A program made the translations under genes and the position numbers. Under the pieces are notes generated by a model that was not told the origin of the DNA, did not search any database, and saw only the letters and a list, made by a program, of their open reading frames with translations. Positions 39,449 through 47,885 of a DNA stretch of 64,000 nt are shown here, piece after piece. Source of the stretch: Oleiagrimonas sp963747595 (GTDB lineage: Bacteria > Pseudomonadota > Gammaproteobacteria > Xanthomonadales > Rhodanobacteraceae); contig CAVVFO010000003.1 of assembly GCA_963747595.1 (NCBI GenBank), positions 1-64,000 on the forward strand, in the 5' to 3' direction. Numbering within the stretch: position 1 is the stretch's first letter; each line of letters opens with the position of its first letter.

Positions 39449-41218
39449 ATGAACCAAGCCCGCTCGTTCCTCATTCTCGCGCTGGTGTTCGTGGCGTACC
39501 TGCTGTGGAATCAGTGGCAGCAAACCTACCCTCCGGAGGGCAGTCAGGCTCCTGTCGCCGCAGCGAGCAGCACGCAGCCATCGCGTTCGGCCGGTGCATC
39601 AGGCAGCGTGGCCTCGGCGGACGTGCCCACGGCCACCGTGCCGTCTGCAGCAACGAGTACCGCGCCGGCTGCAACGCCTGATGTGGCTGCCCATGCGGGT
39701 GCGGGCGCCGTCTCCACGCAGACACACGGGCAGCAGGTCACGGTCACCACCGACGTGCTGCGTCTGACCATTGACACGCGCGGCGGCAGCATTGTGCGTG
39801 CCGCACTGTTGAAGTACCCGAAGACCCTCGGCGCGAAACAATCCGTGCAGTTGCTCGATGACAGTCCGGCGCGGGCTTTCACGGCGCAGAGCGGGCTGGT
39901 GAGCCGCAACGCGCCGGCGCCGGACCATCGCGCGCTGTTCCACGTGGGCAAGTTGCACTACGCGCTGGCATCCGGCCACAAGACAGTGACAGTGCCGTTG
40001 ACCTGGACCGCCCCCGATGGCGTCAAGGTCACCAAGCGCTATGTGTTCACCCGCGGCAGCTATGTCATCAAGCTGCAACAGCAGATCGACAACGGCAGCG
40101 CCAGCGTCTGGCAGGGCAATGCATATCGTCAGCTGCAGCGGGTGGTTCCGCCCAAGCCCACTTACAGCAACATCCTGGCCAAGTATTCCGATCAGTCGCG
40201 TTACGGGTATTTCGGCGCGGCGTGGTACAGCCCGGACGACAAGTTCAGCAAGCTGGCGTTCGACAAGTTCCACGAGGATCCGCTCAAGCAACGCGTCTCG
40301 GGCGGCTGGGTCGGCATGATCCAGAACTATTTCATGAGTGCCTGGCTGCCGCCGGCCAAGGAAAAGGACCAGTTCGCCAGCGCGGTGATCCAGACGCAGG
40401 GCGCCAAGCCGCATTACCTGATCCGCGCCGTGGGACCATCGATCCGTGTGGCGCCTGGTGCCAGTACGGTCAGCCATGCGCGTCTGTATGTCGGCCCGAA
40501 GCTGCGCAGTCGCCTGGCCGATGTGGCGCCGGGCATGAAACTGGCCGTGGATTACGGCATGTTCACGCTGGTGGCGGTGCCACTGCATGCCGTGTTGACG
40601 TTCTTCTACAACATCAGCGGCAACTGGGGCGTGGCCATCATCCTGCTGGTGCTGCTGATCAACATCGTTTTCTACAAGCTCAACGCCGCGCAGTACAAGT
40701 CGGCGGCGCGCATGCGCAAGCTCAAGCCGCGCATGGATGCGTTGAAAGAGCGCTATGGCGACGACAAGCAGAAACTGCAGCAAGCCACCATGGAGATGTA
40801 CAAAAAGGAGAAGATCAACCCGGTGGGCGGGTGCCTGCCTCTTCTCGTGACCATCCCCGTGTTCATCGGCCTGTACGAAGTGCTGCGCGAGAGTGTGGAA
40901 TTGCGCCAGGCGCCGTTCATCCTGTGGATTCATGACCTCTCCGCCGCCGATCCGTATTTCGTGCTGCCGATTCTCTACGCGGGGGTGATGCTGGCCTCGC
41001 AGCTGCTGATGCCGATGCAGGCCGGCACGGACGCCACGCAGCAGAAGATCATGCGCTTCATTCCCGTGGTCAGCGGCGTGTTCTTTGCCTTCTTCCCGGC
41101 GGGCCTGACGCTTTATTATCTGGTCAATGGCGCCTGCCGTCTGGGTCAGCAGTGGTGGGTCATGCGCCGCATCGATCAGCAGGACACCACCAAGCGCCTG
41201 AGCAAGGCATCGCGCTGA
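39449..41218 (+). CDS. yidC: Membrane protein insertase YidC
   Basis: A 589-residue inner-membrane insertase. The first helix (FLILALVFVAYLLWNQW) is followed by an alanine/threonine-rich linker, the large periplasmic beta domain, and then the conserved core from VDYGMFTLVAVPLHAVLTFFYNISGNWGVAIILLVLLINIVFYKLNAAQYKSAARMRKLKPRM to VVSGVFFAFFPAGLTLYYLVNGACRLGQQWWV. It inserts proteins with SecYEG or alone. Confidence 0.97.
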   Translation: MNQARSFLILALVFVAYLLWNQWQQTYPPEGSQAPVAAASSTQPSRSAGASGSVASADVPTATVPSAATSTAPAATPDVAAHAGAGAVSTQTHGQQVTVTTDVLRLTIDTRGGSIVRAALLKYPKTLGAKQSVQLLDDSPARAFTAQSGLVSRNAPAPDHRALFHVGKLHYALASGHKTVTVPLTWTAPDGVKVTKRYVFTRGSYVIKLQQQIDNGSASVWQGNAYRQLQRVVPPKPTYSNILAKYSDQSRYGYFGAAWYSPDDKFSKLAFDKFHEDPLKQRVSGGWVGMIQNYFMSAWLPPAKEKDQFASAVIQTQGAKPHYLIRAVGPSIRVAPGASTVSHARLYVGPKLRSRLADVAPGMKLAVDYGMFTLVAVPLHAVLTFFYNISGNWGVAIILLVLLINIVFYKLNAAQYKSAARMRKLKPRMDALKERYGDDKQKLQQATMEMYKKEKINPVGGCLPLLVTIPVFIGLYEVLRESVELRQAPFILWIHDLSAADPYFVLPILYAGVMLASQLLMPMQAGTDATQQKIMRFIPVVSGVFFAFFPAGLTLYYLVNGACRLGQQWWVMRRIDQQDTTKRLSKASR

Positions 41219-41271
41219 GGGCTCGCGTCGCCACAGCGTGAAGGTCGGCGGTGTCTGCCGGGAGGTTTTGC

Positions 41272-42633
41272 GTGCATCCATTCGAGGGCAATGCCACCAT
41301 CGCCGCCGTCGCCACTGCCAGCGGTGCCGGTGGCATCGGTGTGGTGCGCGTCTCGGGAGCGGGAGTACCGGCCATCGCCGAGACTTTGTTGGGGCGGGTA
41401 CCCGCGCCACGTTATGCGCACCTCGCGGCATTGCGCGAGGCTGACGGCACCCTTATCGACCGCGGCCTGTTGCTGCATTTTCCTGCCCCGCACTCCTACA
41501 CCGGGGAGGATGTCCTGGAGCTGCAGTGCCACGGCAGCCCCATGCTTTTGGACGCCCTGCTGCGGCGTGTGTGCGAGCTGGGCGCACGACTCGCGCAGCC
41601 CGGCGAATTCACGCAGCGGGCGTTCCTCAACGGCAAGCTGGACCTGACCCAGGCCGAGGCCGTCGCCGACCTGATCGCGGCACGTTCGGACAGTGCCGTG
41701 CGTGCCGCCATCAGGTCGCTGGATGGAGCCTTCTCCGCACGTGTGGCCGACCTTCTGCAGGCGCTGGTGCAGCTGCGTGTGCACATCGAAGCGGCCATCG
41801 ACTTCCCCGATGAGGATGTCGACTTTCTCGCCGATCCCGCGATTGCTGCGCAGCTCGGCGACGTGCGCGACCGTGTCGCCCTGTTGCAAGCCGAGGCGCA
41901 GCGCGGGATGCGGCTCAACGATGGTCTGCGGGTCGCCATCGTGGGCCGACCCAACGCGGGCAAGTCCAGTCTGCTCAACGCCCTGGCCGGCACGGATCGG
42001 GCCATTGTCACGCCCATCGCCGGGACGACCCGCGATGTCTTGCGCGAGACCGTGGTGTTCGACGGCATCGCCGTGGACATGATCGATACCGCGGGTCTGC
42101 GGGCAAGCGATGATCCCATCGAGCGCGAAGGCGTGCGGAGGGCACGGGCGCAACTGAAGCATGCCGACGTGGCATTGCTGGTGACCGAAAGCGCGCATCT
42201 GTATGTCGATCTGAACGCCCTGCAGGACCTGCCGCGCGCTCCCGAAACCCTGGTAGTCATCAACAAGATCGATGTATGCGGCCATGCACCTGGGGTCGAA
42301 CGGGAGCACGAGCGTACCCACGTGTGGCTCTCCGCCCTGACCGGCGCTGGTCTGGATGGTCTTCGCGCGCAGCTACGGGGCCTGGCCACGGGGCATGCGG
42401 GCGAGTCCGGCCGCGAGGGCGCATTCAGTGCCCGGCGTCGACACATGGAGGCGCTGCATCGGGTCGACCGGTATCTGCAGGCCGCGTCGGTCGCACTGCA
42501 CGACCAGCAGGCGGGCGAGCTGGCGGCAGACGACCTGCGCCAGGCACAGCAGGCACTCGGCGAGATTACCGGAGAATTCGTGGCGGATGACCTTCTCGGC
42601 ACCATCTTTTCTTCGTTTTGCATCGGTAAGTAG
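41272..42633 (+). CDS. mnmE: tRNA modification GTPase MnmE
   Basis: With MnmG it modifies the wobble uridine of certain tRNAs. The 453-residue protein has the G1 loop GRPNAGKSS, TPIAGTTRD, DTAGLR, NKID and the C-terminal CIGK whose cysteine is conserved. I place the start at GTG 41272, because GGGAGG lies six bases upstream and the protein then begins VHPFEGNATIAAVATA; an earlier GTG at 41251 adds seven unneeded residues. Confidence 0.95.
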   Translation: MHPFEGNATIAAVATASGAGGIGVVRVSGAGVPAIAETLLGRVPAPRYAHLAALREADGTLIDRGLLLHFPAPHSYTGEDVLELQCHGSPMLLDALLRRVCELGARLAQPGEFTQRAFLNGKLDLTQAEAVADLIAARSDSAVRAAIRSLDGAFSARVADLLQALVQLRVHIEAAIDFPDEDVDFLADPAIAAQLGDVRDRVALLQAEAQRGMRLNDGLRVAIVGRPNAGKSSLLNALAGTDRAIVTPIAGTTRDVLRETVVFDGIAVDMIDTAGLRASDDPIEREGVRRARAQLKHADVALLVTESAHLYVDLNALQDLPRAPETLVVINKIDVCGHAPGVEREHERTHVWLSALTGAGLDGLRAQLRGLATGHAGESGREGAFSARRRHMEALHRVDRYLQAASVALHDQQAGELAADDLRQAQQALGEITGEFVADDLLGTIFSSFCIGK

Positions 42634-42690
42634 CAGATGCGCTCTCAGCGAGTACACTGACCGTGAGGTCAAGCGGAGCATGAGGCCCCG

Positions 42691-43905
42691 ATGGGACGGC
42701 GATCGATCGGCAGCGAGTCGGAGAGGGTGGGGTCGCCGCTGGCTCGCGCGGCCCGTGTCGGACTGATCTACGCAGCGGTCGGCAGCGTCTGGATCCTCGG
42801 CTCCGACACCGTCCTGGACAGCCTGATCACCGACCCGGACATGCTGATCTGGGCGCAGATTCTGAAAGGGTGGGTCTTCATCGGCATCACCGCCGTGATG
42901 CTGGTCGTTGTCCTGTATCGCCAGTTCCGCTCCGATGCACAGCTGCTGCGCCAGTCGGCCCTGCAGAGACGGGATATCCATGGCTTGAGTCAATTCCGCG
43001 AATCGGTGATCGACAACGCCAGCATCTGGATCAACGCGTTCGACCCGAAAGCACAGGTGACGGTATGGAACAAGGCCGCCGAGCGCATCAGCGGATACCG
43101 CCGCGATGAGGTGCTGGGACGCAGCGAGATCTGGCGCCAGCTGTACCCCGACGATGCCGAGCGCGCCCGCATCACTGGCACGGTCATGCGCATTCTCGAC
43201 GAGGGGATCGAGGTCGAGGGCTACGAGACGCGCATCCGTTGCCGTGACGGCCAGCACAAGATCATTGCCTGGAATTCGCGTCGCTTCCTCGATGACAGCG
43301 GCGACATCGGATGCATTGCCATCGGCCAGGACATCACCGACCGCAAGCGCATGGAAAGGGAGCTGGAGCAGCTGGCCGAACGCGATCCGCTGACCGGCCT
43401 CTACAACCGGCGCAAGATGGAGGCCATGGTGCGCGCCGAGATGATCCGCGCGCAGCGTCACGACCGGTCGCTGACACTGCTATGGATCGATATCGACCAT
43501 TTCAAGGAGATCAACGACAAGTTCGGTCATCTGGCGGGCGACGCGGCGCTGCGGCGCGTCAGCGAGCGCGTGCAGCAACACATCCGCGATGTCGATCTTG
43601 CGGCACGATATGGCGGCGACGAACTGGTGGTGGCGCTCCTCGATACCTCGGCCACCGAGGCGATGGCACTGGCGCATCGGCTGCAGGAACGGGTGCAGTC
43701 CTCGCAGCTCCTGACCCATGCGGCGGGAACGACTCTGCTGACCATCAGCATCGGCGTGGCGACATTTCCCGAGGATGGTTCGGATCTCGAACAGCTGCAC
43801 GCGGCAGCCGATGCAGCCATGTATGCGGCCAAGCGTGCGGGGCGCAACCGGGTCCGGCGGGCCCACGATGGCGACTCTTCCTCAAGCGTCTCCACGCCCA
43901 GCTGA
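42691..43905 (+). CDS. Membrane PAS-GGDEF diguanylate cyclase
   Basis: The 404-residue protein has two membrane helices near 22-46 and 57-77. A PAS domain spans about 100-220 (WINAFDPKAQVTVWNKAAERISGY...IAIGQDITDRKRMERE), then a GGDEF domain from 230. The catalytic motif reads GGDEL at 308-312 instead of GGDEF or GGEEF. The inhibitory site RDVD (299-302) is five residues before it, so feedback by c-di-GMP is expected. It starts 57 bases after mnmE and may be cotranscribed with it. Confidence 0.9.
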   Translation: MGRRSIGSESERVGSPLARAARVGLIYAAVGSVWILGSDTVLDSLITDPDMLIWAQILKGWVFIGITAVMLVVVLYRQFRSDAQLLRQSALQRRDIHGLSQFRESVIDNASIWINAFDPKAQVTVWNKAAERISGYRRDEVLGRSEIWRQLYPDDAERARITGTVMRILDEGIEVEGYETRIRCRDGQHKIIAWNSRRFLDDSGDIGCIAIGQDITDRKRMERELEQLAERDPLTGLYNRRKMEAMVRAEMIRAQRHDRSLTLLWIDIDHFKEINDKFGHLAGDAALRRVSERVQQHIRDVDLAARYGGDELVVALLDTSATEAMALAHRLQERVQSSQLLTHAAGTTLLTISIGVATFPEDGSDLEQLHAAADAAMYAAKRAGRNRVRRAHDGDSSSSVSTPS

Positions 43906-43978
43906 CCGGCCCATCCTTGATTGCCGCGTCCGCAACCCGAATATCCGGGTATGGCACCCGGAAACGGGGGAGCCACCA

Positions 43979-44022
43979 CCCCAACCACCACCCCAACCCC
44001 AACCCCAACCCCAACCCCAACC
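43979..44022. repeat. Telomere-like CCCCAA hexanucleotide repeat
   Basis: Five perfect CCCCAA units run from 43991 to 44020, with an imperfect unit before them. The minus strand therefore carries at least five GGGG runs with TT loops, a textbook G-quadruplex motif. The repeat ends six bases before the ribosome site of the GST gene. Changes in unit number would alter spacing but keep frame, since six is a multiple of three. Confidence 0.9.
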
Positions 44023-44037
44023 GTCGAGGAGAACGGC

Positions 44038-44721
44038 ATGATCGATCTCTACTACTGGCCGACACCCAATGGCCACAAGATCACCCTGTTTCTGGAAGAG
44101 GCGCAGGTGCCCTACGAGATCAAGCCGGTGGACATCACCAAGGGTGACCAGTTCAAGCCCGCGTTCCTTGCATTCTCGCCTAACAACAAGATGCCGGCCA
44201 TCATCGACCACGCGCCGGCCGGTGGAGGTGAGCCGATCAGCCTTTTCGAGTCCGGCGCCATTTTGCTGTATCTGGCCGAGAAGACCGGACGGTTTCTTGC
44301 CGACGACGTGCGCCAGCGCAACGTGACGCTGGAATGGCTGTTCTGGCAGATGGGCAGCGTGGGCCCGATGCTGGGCCAGAACCACCACTTCAACAACTAT
44401 GCGCCGGAAAAGATCCCCTATGCCATCGAGCGCTACGTCAACGAGACCCATCGCCTGTATAGCGTGCTGAACAAGCGCCTGCAGGGACGCGACTTCATCG
44501 CCGGTGCCGACTACTCGATTGCCGACATGGCGACCTATCCCTGGATGATGGGTTACGAGACCAAGCAGATCGACATCGACGAATTTGCCAATGTGAAGCG
44601 CTGGCTCGATGTCATTGCCGCGCGCCAGGCCACCAAACGCGCCTATGCACTGGGCGAAACCTACAAGGGCGATACCGGCAGCGAGGAAGCGCGCAAGCAT
44701 CTGTTCGGCCAGCGCGGCTGA
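44038..44721 (+). CDS. Glutathione S-transferase, YfcG/Ure2-like
   Basis: A 227-residue protein with an N-terminal thioredoxin-like domain (IDLYYWPTPNGHKITLFLEEAQVPYEI, NNKMPAIIDH, LFESGAILLYLAEK) and a helical C-terminal domain (FWQMGSVGPMLGQNHHF, ADYSIADMATYPWM). PNGHK near the N-terminus and the GPMLGQ block place it in the Nu-class YfcG/Ure2-like group, which reduces disulfides with glutathione. GAGGAG precedes the ATG at 44038. An open frame upstream would add a Pro-Thr repeat from the CCCCAA tract; I regard it as untranslated. Confidence 0.93.
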   Translation: MIDLYYWPTPNGHKITLFLEEAQVPYEIKPVDITKGDQFKPAFLAFSPNNKMPAIIDHAPAGGGEPISLFESGAILLYLAEKTGRFLADDVRQRNVTLEWLFWQMGSVGPMLGQNHHFNNYAPEKIPYAIERYVNETHRLYSVLNKRLQGRDFIAGADYSIADMATYPWMMGYETKQIDIDEFANVKRWLDVIAARQATKRAYALGETYKGDTGSEEARKHLFGQRG

Positions 44722-44830
44722 CACGGTCCCGGATGGCGAGGAGACGCCGCCCTGCGTCCAGGGTCTGCTTGTGGAGGGAGACGGCATCGGCAGATCAACA
44801 GCCGATCCGTGGTCCTGCTTCCCGAGCTCT

Positions 44831-45454
44831 CTAGGCGCCCTGATCCACCCTGCCGTCGGACGGAGCCCCCGCCAGCGGTGGAGCGTCACCGGCCACGTCG
44901 CGCAGCGCGCGGGCGTATGGATCGTCCATGCTGACGGTGGATATCTCGTCCCAGCCGAAAAATGAAGGCTCGCGCAGCCATTGAGCGTCCGGGCTGATTT
45001 CCTGCAGGTTGAAGCCGTCATCCTCGAGATTCACCAGCCGACCGATGTAACACACCTCGGCCTCGTCCTCGCTGTCCACATGCACACCGATCACGCCGCC
45101 GCTGTGCACGGCGGCGGCGCGCACCACCTGCTGGATCCCGTCCAGTGGAAACGCGCTCGGCAATGCTGGCCGGATCCGCTTCAGCTTCAGCGCCTGCTCG
45201 ATGAAGTGCGCATGCGTGTCGGGCGTATCCAGCTCGGTGATGTCGGCGTGCCGCATCACGTAGAGGCCATCGTCGCCGATACCGTCACTGATCACGCGCA
45301 GCAGGAAGAACGTGCGTCCGACGCCGCCGACGTAGCCGCAGAAACTGCCCTGCTCCATGGCGCCGCGCCACAGGCGGATCAGCTGTCTGCTGTGTTGCGC
45401 CTCGTGCAGACGCGCGCGGTAGCCGCGATGCTGGAACTCGATGACTGTGCCCAT
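44831..45454 (-). CDS. Conserved hypothetical protein
   Basis: A 207-residue soluble, acidic protein beginning MGTVIEFQHRGYRARLHEAQHSRQLIRLWRG. No signal peptide or membrane helix is seen. Its even composition and the in-frame start next to hslU (37 bases apart) argue that it is real. I do not recognise a domain. It converges on the GST gene. Confidence 0.72.
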   Translation of the reverse strand: MGTVIEFQHRGYRARLHEAQHSRQLIRLWRGAMEQGSFCGYVGGVGRTFFLLRVISDGIGDDGLYVMRHADITELDTPDTHAHFIEQALKLKRIRPALPSAFPLDGIQQVVRAAAVHSGGVIGVHVDSEDEAEVCYIGRLVNLEDDGFNLQEISPDAQWLREPSFFGWDEISTVSMDDPYARALRDVAGDAPPLAGAPSDGRVDQGA

Positions 45455-45491
45455 GACGCGCGCATGGTAGCAGGAGTGTGGGTCCCGCAGG

Positions 45492-46853
45492 TTAAAGGAT
45501 GTAGCGGCTCAGATCCTGGTCCTCGACTAGGGTGGAGAGATTCTTGTCCACATAATCGCCGTCGATCACGTAGGTTTCTCCACTTTTGTCTGCAGCTTCG
45601 AAGGAGATGGTCTCCAGAAGGCGCTCCATCACGGTGTGCAGGCGACGTGCGCCGATGTTCTCGGTGGTTTCGTTGACGCGGAAGGCAACCTCGGCCAGAC
45701 GGTCGATCCCCGAATCGGCAAACTCCAGGGTGACACCCTCGGCTCCCAGCAGGGCCACATATTGCTTGGTCAGCGCATTGTGCGGCTCGCGCAGGATGCG
45801 TTTGAAGTCCTCTGTGGACAGCGCGCCCAGCTCCACACGGATGGGCAGGCGACCCTGCAATTCCGGAATCAGATCCGAGGGCTTGGCCAGCGAGAATGCG
45901 CCGGAAGCGATGAACAGCATGTGGTCGGTCTTGATGGTGCCGTACTTGGTGGACACGGTGGAGCCTTCCACCAACGGCAGCAGGTCACGCTGGACCCCTT
46001 CCCGGCTGACGCCACTGGAGCCGCCGCCGTAGTCCGAGCGTTGCGCCACCTTGTCGATCTCGTCTAGGAACACGATGCCGTTCTGCTCGCAGGCGGTGAC
46101 CGCATCGGCGCGGATTTCCTCATCGTTGAGCAGCTTGGAGGCTTCCTCCTCCACCAGCAGCGGCCGTGCCGCCTGGATGGCGAGCTTGCGCTTCTGCGTC
46201 TTCTGTCCGCCCACGTTCTCGAACATCTGCTGCAGCTGCTGGCTCATCTCCTCCATGCCCGGAGGCGACATGATCTGCACGCTGCTGTGCTGCGCGGCGA
46301 TATCCAGCTCGATCTCGCGCTCATCCAGCGCACCTTCACGCAGCTGCTTGCGCAGCTTTTGCCGGGTGTCGCTCTCGATCTGCGGTTTGCTCGTGGCCGG
46401 TGTATCGTCCCAGTCGCTGGGCTCGCTGCTTTTCTTCACCCGCGGCAGTAGCGCGTCCAGAATGCGGTCCTCGGCGTGGTCCTCGGCCTGACTGCGCACG
46501 CGTTTCTTGGCCTGCTCGCGGGTCAGCTTGAAGGCCCCATCGGCCAGCTCGCGGATGATCGACTCGACATCCTTGCCCACATAGCCTACTTCCGTGAACT
46601 TGGTCGCCTCGACCTTGACGAAGGGCGCATGCGCCAGTGTCGCCAGGCGCCGCGCGATCTCCGTCTTGCCGACGCCCGTGGGACCGATCATGAGGATGTT
46701 CTTGGGCGTGATCTCCTCACGCATGCCGGGCTCGACCTGCATGCGTCGCCAGCGATTGCGCAAGGCGATGGCCACGGCGCGCTTGGCGTCGTTCTGGCCG
46801 ATGATGAAGCGGTCGAGTTCGTTGACGATTTCGCGGGGAGTGAGTTCGCTCAT
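45492..46853 (-). CDS. hslU: ATP-dependent protease ATPase subunit HslU
   Basis: A 453-residue AAA+ unfoldase that feeds proteins to HslV. It opens MSELTPREIVNELDRFIIGQNDAKRAVAIALRNRWRR. Walker A is GPTGVGKT (57-64); the GYVG pore loop is in FTEVGYVGKDVESI; Walker B is GIVFLDEIDK. The C-terminal DLSRYIL tail activates HslV. It follows hslV by 87 bases. Confidence 0.97.
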   Translation of the reverse strand: MSELTPREIVNELDRFIIGQNDAKRAVAIALRNRWRRMQVEPGMREEITPKNILMIGPTGVGKTEIARRLATLAHAPFVKVEATKFTEVGYVGKDVESIIRELADGAFKLTREQAKKRVRSQAEDHAEDRILDALLPRVKKSSEPSDWDDTPATSKPQIESDTRQKLRKQLREGALDEREIELDIAAQHSSVQIMSPPGMEEMSQQLQQMFENVGGQKTQKRKLAIQAARPLLVEEEASKLLNDEEIRADAVTACEQNGIVFLDEIDKVAQRSDYGGGSSGVSREGVQRDLLPLVEGSTVSTKYGTIKTDHMLFIASGAFSLAKPSDLIPELQGRLPIRVELGALSTEDFKRILREPHNALTKQYVALLGAEGVTLEFADSGIDRLAEVAFRVNETTENIGARRLHTVMERLLETISFEAADKSGETYVIDGDYVDKNLSTLVEDQDLSRYIL

Positions 46854-46940
46854 TGGACAGCCGGGGATTGGGAATCCCGCAAGGGGACTCTGTGGAGAAT
46901 CGGGAATGGTGAGATGCGGGAAAAAGCAGACGGTGTCGTG

Positions 46941-47501
46941 CTATTCCGCATGTCCTTCTTCAACGGCATCGAGTTCCTCGATGGAAATGTTGTGGTTGGT
47001 GTAGATGCAGATGTCGCCAGCGATGCCCAGCGCCTTTTCCACGATCTCGCGCGCATCGGCATCGGAGCGTTCCAGCAGCGCGCGGGCGGCGGCCAGCGCG
47101 AACGGACCGCCGGAGCCGATGGCGATCAGCCCCTGCTCGGGTTCCAGCACGTCGCCATTGCCGGAAATGAGCAGCGAGTGGGTTGCATTGGCCACTGCCA
47201 GCATGGCTTCCAGGCGGCCCAGGCTGCGATTGGTACGCCACTCCTTGGCCATTTCCACGGCCGCGCGGGTGAGGTGGTTGCCGTGCTTGGACAGCTTGTC
47301 CTCGAACAGCTCGAACAACGTGAAGGCGTCGGCGGTGGCGCCGGCAAACCCGGCGATCACGTCGCCCTTGCCCAGGCGGCGGATCTTGCGCGCGTTGGCT
47401 TTCATCACCGTGTTGCCGAGGGTGACCTGACCGTCGCCGCCGATGACGACTTTGCCGTGGCGGCGGACGGACACGATGGTGGTGGCGTGAAACGATTCCA
47501 T
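46941..47501 (-). CDS. hslV: ATP-dependent protease peptidase subunit HslV
   Basis: The 186-residue peptidase of the HslVU complex. MESFHA is the propeptide and Thr7 of the TTIVSVRR sequence becomes the N-terminal nucleophile. KVVIGGDGQVTLGNTVMK and GSGGPFALAAARAL are typical. The ATG at 47501 is set by this propeptide length. A heat-shock-like promoter lies upstream, and a MITE is inserted just beyond it. Confidence 0.96.
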   Translation of the reverse strand: MESFHATTIVSVRRHGKVVIGGDGQVTLGNTVMKANARKIRRLGKGDVIAGFAGATADAFTLFELFEDKLSKHGNHLTRAAVEMAKEWRTNRSLGRLEAMLAVANATHSLLISGNGDVLEPEQGLIAIGSGGPFALAAARALLERSDADAREIVEKALGIAGDICIYTNHNISIEELDAVEEGHAE

Positions 47502-47530
47502 GAAGATCTTCCGTGCAGCAGGAACTGGAG

Positions 47531-47559
47531 AGGTGGGGCGTATCGGTGCAAAAGCCAAG
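47531..47559 (-). promoter_or_regulatory. Candidate sigma-32 promoter of hslV
   Basis: On the minus strand CTTGGC is followed after 15 bases by CCCCACCT, close to the sigma-32 pattern CTTGAA and CCCCATNT. It stands 30 bases before the hslV start. E. coli hslVU is a sigma-32 operon, which supports the reading. Confidence 0.5.
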
Positions 47560-47580
47560 TCCCGCAACGCCGCCGGCTTA

Positions 47581-47872
47581 AGGAACCTCTGATTGAATCC
47601 TGTACAGACATCACCGGATCTGTCTGCGGACAGGGTGCCGGTCCGTCGGCGCCGGCAGGCTGGTTGCCTGTCAAGCCGGCGGATCGGTGCCCTGTGCGCA
47701 GACAGACCGTCCTCAACCAGTTGATTGTAAAAGAAGAGGTCCTGTCCGGAACGCGCCCTGCGCGCTCTCCGCGACTTGCGAAGGCAACCAGCCTGCGCTG
47801 CGCCACGGCCAACACGCAGGGCGCGTTCTCCGGATAGGATGCTGCCTGCACAGGGTTCAATCAGAGGTTCCC
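47581..47872. mobile_element. MITE-like element, 292 bp, with terminal inverted repeats
   Basis: The ends are inverted copies of about 27 bases with two or three differences (GGAACCTCTGATTGAA and then CCTGT-CAG). TA is repeated outside both ends (47579-47580 and 47873-47874), as after insertion by an IS630- or IS427-like transposase. There is no open frame for a transposase. Two long imperfect stems fill the inside: 47621-47650 with 47675-47704, and 47737-47762 with 47815-47840. Their loops share a perfect 15-base complement (47655-47669 and 47782-47796). Confidence 0.8.
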
Positions 47873-47885
47873 TAAATGTGCCGGC

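Noticed and set aside
43921..44037. N-terminal Pro-Thr extension of the GST
   Set aside because: It would be coded by the CCCCAA tract; the ATG at 44038 has a strong ribosome site and gives the normal GST N-terminus.
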